DNA from: Candidatus Parcubacteria bacterium
GTDB lineage: Bacteria > Patescibacteriota > Minisyncoccia > UBA6257 > 2-01-FULL-56-20
DNA: 11,487 nucleotides
Direction: 5' to 3'
Assembly (NCBI GenBank): GCA_027424065.1
Contig: DAIBYH010000016.1
Coordinates: 1 to 11,487, forward strand
Shown piece after piece: positions 10,955 through 11,487 of the stretch (position 1 is its first letter; each line of letters starts with the position of its first letter). A program made the position numbers and the translations under genes. Below the pieces are notes generated by a model. The model had not been told where the DNA came from. It saw only the letters and a list, made by a program, of their open reading frames with translations, and did no database searches.

Positions 10955-11487
10955 GAATAATGCTTTGTTTTATTATTTTTTTCACCTCCGGGACACGGAG
11001 GCTCGCGCCCCCCACCAGGACGCCATTGATCTCAGTATAGCACAAGTAATCTCCTACCGTGGCGCCGTCCACTGAACCTCCGTAGAGAACGCGGCACGAG
11101 CCGCCGGCGACCGACCGGATGGCACGGGCCGCCGCCACGGCTTCTTCCGGAGGACAATGGCGGCCCGTGCCGATCGCCCAAATGGGCTCATAGGCAATGG
11201 AAACGCCGTTCCTCTCTCTCGCGCCGATGCCGCGGAGAGCTTTCTTGACCTGCTCTTTAATATGGCGCTCCGCCGCTGCGGCGCCGTTCCGGCGAATGGA
11301 GGCCTGCTCGCCAACGCAAAGGATGACCCGTAATCCGCTCGCGAGCGCAGCTCGGACCTTCCTATTGATCATCTCGTCTGTTTCTCCCAGGAACTGTCGC
11401 CGCTCCGAATGGCCGATGATCGCGTAACGCATTGCAGGGCCAAGATCGCGCAACATGGACGGACCGATCTCCCCGGTATAAGCGCCC
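10947..11487 (-). CDS. tpiA: Triosephosphate isomerase, C-terminal part (5' end outside window)
   Basis: The enzyme interconverts dihydroxyacetone phosphate and glyceraldehyde 3-phosphate in glycolysis. The visible 179 residues start inside the conserved GAYTGEIGPSML block, so the true start, with the catalytic lysine, lies beyond 11487. Later Met codons such as that at 11456 are internal. The catalytic histidine is in YAIIGHSERRQFLGE and the catalytic glutamate in IAYEPIWAIGTG. The phosphate-binding segments RVLYGGSVDG and GVLVGGASL close the barrel. After the usual family length of about 250 residues, roughly 70 are missing from view. The stop overlaps the start of the SIMPL gene by eight bases. 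It is the first visible gene of the cluster that continues with the SIMPL, GtrA-like and GT2 genes. Confidence 0.97.
   Translation of the reverse strand, partial: GAYTGEIGPSMLRDLGPAMRYAIIGHSERRQFLGETDEMINRKVRAALASGLRVILCVGEQASIRRNGAAAAERHIKEQVKKALRGIGARERNGVSIAYEPIWAIGTGRHCPPEEAVAAARAIRSVAGGSCRVLYGGSVDGATVGDYLCYTEINGVLVGGASLRVPEVKKIIKQSIIHG

Noticed and set aside
4217-11427. Many plus-strand and out-of-frame open frames opposite metG, AI-2E, M16, GT2, GtrA, SIMPL and tpiA genes
   Set aside because: They are arginine/proline-rich shadows produced by GC-rich coding sequence on the other strand, with no SD sites or family features.

Overview
This window looks like part of a small-genome bacterium of the Patescibacteria (CPR) type. 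That is an inference from gene content and style, not a proven placement. The signs are very short intergenic spaces, a lone GIY-YIG nuclease of the 80-residue COG2827 type, a short one-piece methionyl-tRNA synthetase, a SIMPL-domain protein, a GtrA-like protein beside a GT2 glycosyltransferase, and many small proteins with no obvious family. The standard code fits: metG and the L,D-transpeptidase gene both end in TGA.

Left part (1-3054). A DUF488-like gene leaves the window on the minus strand. Divergent from it is a series of small plus-strand genes: two membrane proteins, a CxxC/CxxC protein, a lipoprotein, a basic CxxC/HxxH protein and a 106-residue protein. Most have a strong Shine-Dalgarno (SD) site and their own hairpin terminator. 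Three transcription units start with a TTGACAAA-type promoter. A minus-strand YkuD-family L,D-transpeptidase gene sits among them.

Middle part (3055-4014), the most unusual region. An intact tRNA-Tyr(GTA) gene (3374-3456, minus) lies between the two halves of a second, broken tRNA-Tyr copy. The 5' half (3727-3790) keeps a promoter. Its D arm is mostly replaced, and its anticodon arm exactly replaced, by TCCCGCC-N3-GGCGGGA hairpins. It runs directly into the start codon of a GIY-YIG nuclease gene. The 3' half (3209-3232) lies on the far side, followed by a 28-nt perfect palindrome. The simplest reading is that a roughly 0.5-kb segment carrying the nuclease gene and a full replacement tRNA entered an ancestral tRNA-Tyr gene near the variable arm/T arm junction. 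Palindromic repeats, a four-fold alternating inverted repeat and a strict G-quadruplex motif fill the rest.

Right part (4015-11487) is a run of minus-strand housekeeping genes. Reading leftward, the first cluster is tpiA (5' end outside the window), a SIMPL protein, a GtrA-like protein and a GT2 glycosyltransferase, with overlaps or gaps of at most 9 nt. A 77-bp hairpin repeat and a possible terminator follow. The second cluster is an M16 zinc protease, an AI-2E-type permease and metG. metG appears to have its own extended -10 promoter and almost no leader. The genes of both clusters nearly all lack SD sites, unlike the small plus-strand genes.
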